Assembly (NCBI GenBank): GCA_022592435.1
Contig: JABYQS010000537.1
Coordinates: 1-19,008 of the forward strand
DNA length: 19,008 nucleotides
Origin: Cerioporus squamosus
Lineage: Eukaryota; Basidiomycota; Agaricomycetes; Polyporales; Polyporaceae
Reading direction: 5' to 3'
The position numbers were made by a program, and so were the translations under genes. Shown here in pieces: positions 18,235 to 19,008 of this stretch. Under the pieces are notes generated by a model. That model worked only from the letters and a program-made list of their open reading frames with translations, was not told the origin of the DNA and ran no database searches. Position 1 is the first letter of the stretch. Each line of letters begins with the position of its first letter.

Positions 18235-18858
18235 ATGGGTCGGATAGAGCTCCGCTGGACTCTGTTCGCATTCACAACCGCCTCGTTGCTCATGATAGCG
18301 CGCCAAGTGTCGGCCTTCCATTCCTGTCCGTCACTATACTGCCTGTCCTGGGGTCATGCTAATGAGAGAAGACGGGGCGCCCGAAGACACCTCCCTCGAG
18401 GCAAGCGCATTCCCGAGTGCACGATGCAAAAGACGGCGCAGCGGGGCGGAGCAACTTCTATGATCCAGCCTGGCGATCTCCTCCCTAAACAGAAGGGCAA
18501 GGACTCAGAGCGGAGACGCGCGGCGGACTCTGTGGCGACGGGCTTGGTGCTCGCGCTGCTCCGTCGAGCGAGAACAGTCCGCGGCGCAACCGGCTTGGCA
18601 GGGAGGCATGCGCTACAGCCCGCGTTGTGGTGCTGTGACGTACAGGGCATGTCTTGTCTTCCTATGTACTTCGATACCAAAGGAGGACAGACTCCGATCC
18701 CGGGCTGCTCCAGCTTGTGCGATGGGGAGAGGGATCTTCGCTGCCAGCGCGGGCTGAGCCTATCTGGCACGACGTGCCAGACTAGCCAAGTCCGTGCGCC
18801 CTCAGCGGCGCTGCTGGCCATTGAGTGCTCCGTGCATGTGGAGTCGAGCAGCAGCTGA
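18235..18858 (+). CDS. Hypothetical Cys-containing frame with a signal-peptide-like start
   Basis: From this ATG the frame gives 207 aa beginning with a plausible secretion signal (WTLFAFTTASLLMIARQVSA). The remainder is Arg-rich in the middle and holds several Cys near the C-terminus. The spacing does not fit hydrophobins or other small secreted Cys families I know. The minus strand is open over most of the same DNA, so this may be chance. The remaining 150 bases to the window end hold nothing I can name. Confidence 0.2.
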   Translation: MGRIELRWTLFAFTTASLLMIARQVSAFHSCPSLYCLSWGHANERRRGARRHLPRGKRIPECTMQKTAQRGGATSMIQPGDLLPKQKGKDSERRRAADSVATGLVLALLRRARTVRGATGLAGRHALQPALWCCDVQGMSCLPMYFDTKGGQTPIPGCSSLCDGERDLRCQRGLSLSGTTCQTSQVRAPSAALLAIECSVHVESSSS

Positions 18859-19008
18859 AGGCTTCAAGCAGACTACAAGCTGCGAGCTGGGGCTACGTAC
18901 TCGCTGTCAGCCTAGTCTGGCGTTTGGGAGTACCGGGCGTGGGTACTAGCGTAAACGTGTGCCTGTGCATCTGGCGGCTGCGGGCTGTGCATCAGGCATG
19001 CGTCTCCA

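Noticed and set aside
18600..18858. Cys-rich stretch considered as a hydrophobin or small secreted effector
   Set aside because: The eight-Cys pattern with two CC pairs of hydrophobins is absent, and the spacing fits no family I know.
1..19008. Transposon, LTR, CRISPR or biosynthetic-cluster content
   Set aside because: I saw no reverse transcriptase, transposase, integrase, long terminal repeats, terminal inverted repeats, repeat-spacer arrays or core biosynthetic enzymes.

Overview
The window is genomic DNA of a filamentous fungus, most likely an agaricomycete basidiomycete. The recognised genes are split by many short GT-AG introns (mostly 49-90 nt), genes lie close together on both strands, and the core proteins read like mushroom-type orthologues. 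The order or genus cannot be fixed from the sequence alone. All gene models below were spliced by eye from reading frame, splice signals and family conservation.

Layout. (1) 1-3840: a cluster of short, related genes of unknown function on the + strand. One copy is intact (1238-1775). The second (2168-2715) has the same intron position and a similar C-terminus but carries an apparent 1-nt deletion. The third (about 2830-3265) is a decayed relic, and a very tentative fourth trace lies at 325-519. (2) 3841-5715: elongin C (minus) and the Lys63-specific ubiquitin-conjugating enzyme Ubc13 (plus), divergently transcribed from a 298-bp shared promoter. (3) 6188-8804: the calcineurin catalytic subunit A (minus, 11 exons), convergent with UBC13. 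(4) 8805-10059: a long spacer without a supported gene. (5) 10060-11015: a three-exon single-pass membrane protein of unknown function (plus). (6) 11802-14370: two tandem minus-strand genes for acidic three-finger C2H2 zinc-finger proteins, probably paralogues. (7) 14371-19008: 4.6 kb with no recognised gene, holding several competing open frames that may be gene relics, unrecognised multi-exon genes, or chance.

How the genes relate. Elongin C (an adaptor of cullin-type ubiquitin ligases and a transcription-elongation partner) and Ubc13 (Lys63 chains in DNA-damage tolerance and signalling) are both ubiquitin-pathway proteins and share a promoter region. Calcineurin A is the Ca2+/calmodulin-activated phosphatase. 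No operon logic applies, and no pathway links all the genes. The least described items are the small tandem family at the left end, the paired zinc-finger genes, and unusual exon structures (a 12-nt exon in UBC13, a 26-nt exon in calcineurin, and a possible 5-nt terminal exon in elongin C). I did not find a defence system, biosynthetic cluster or intact transposon.
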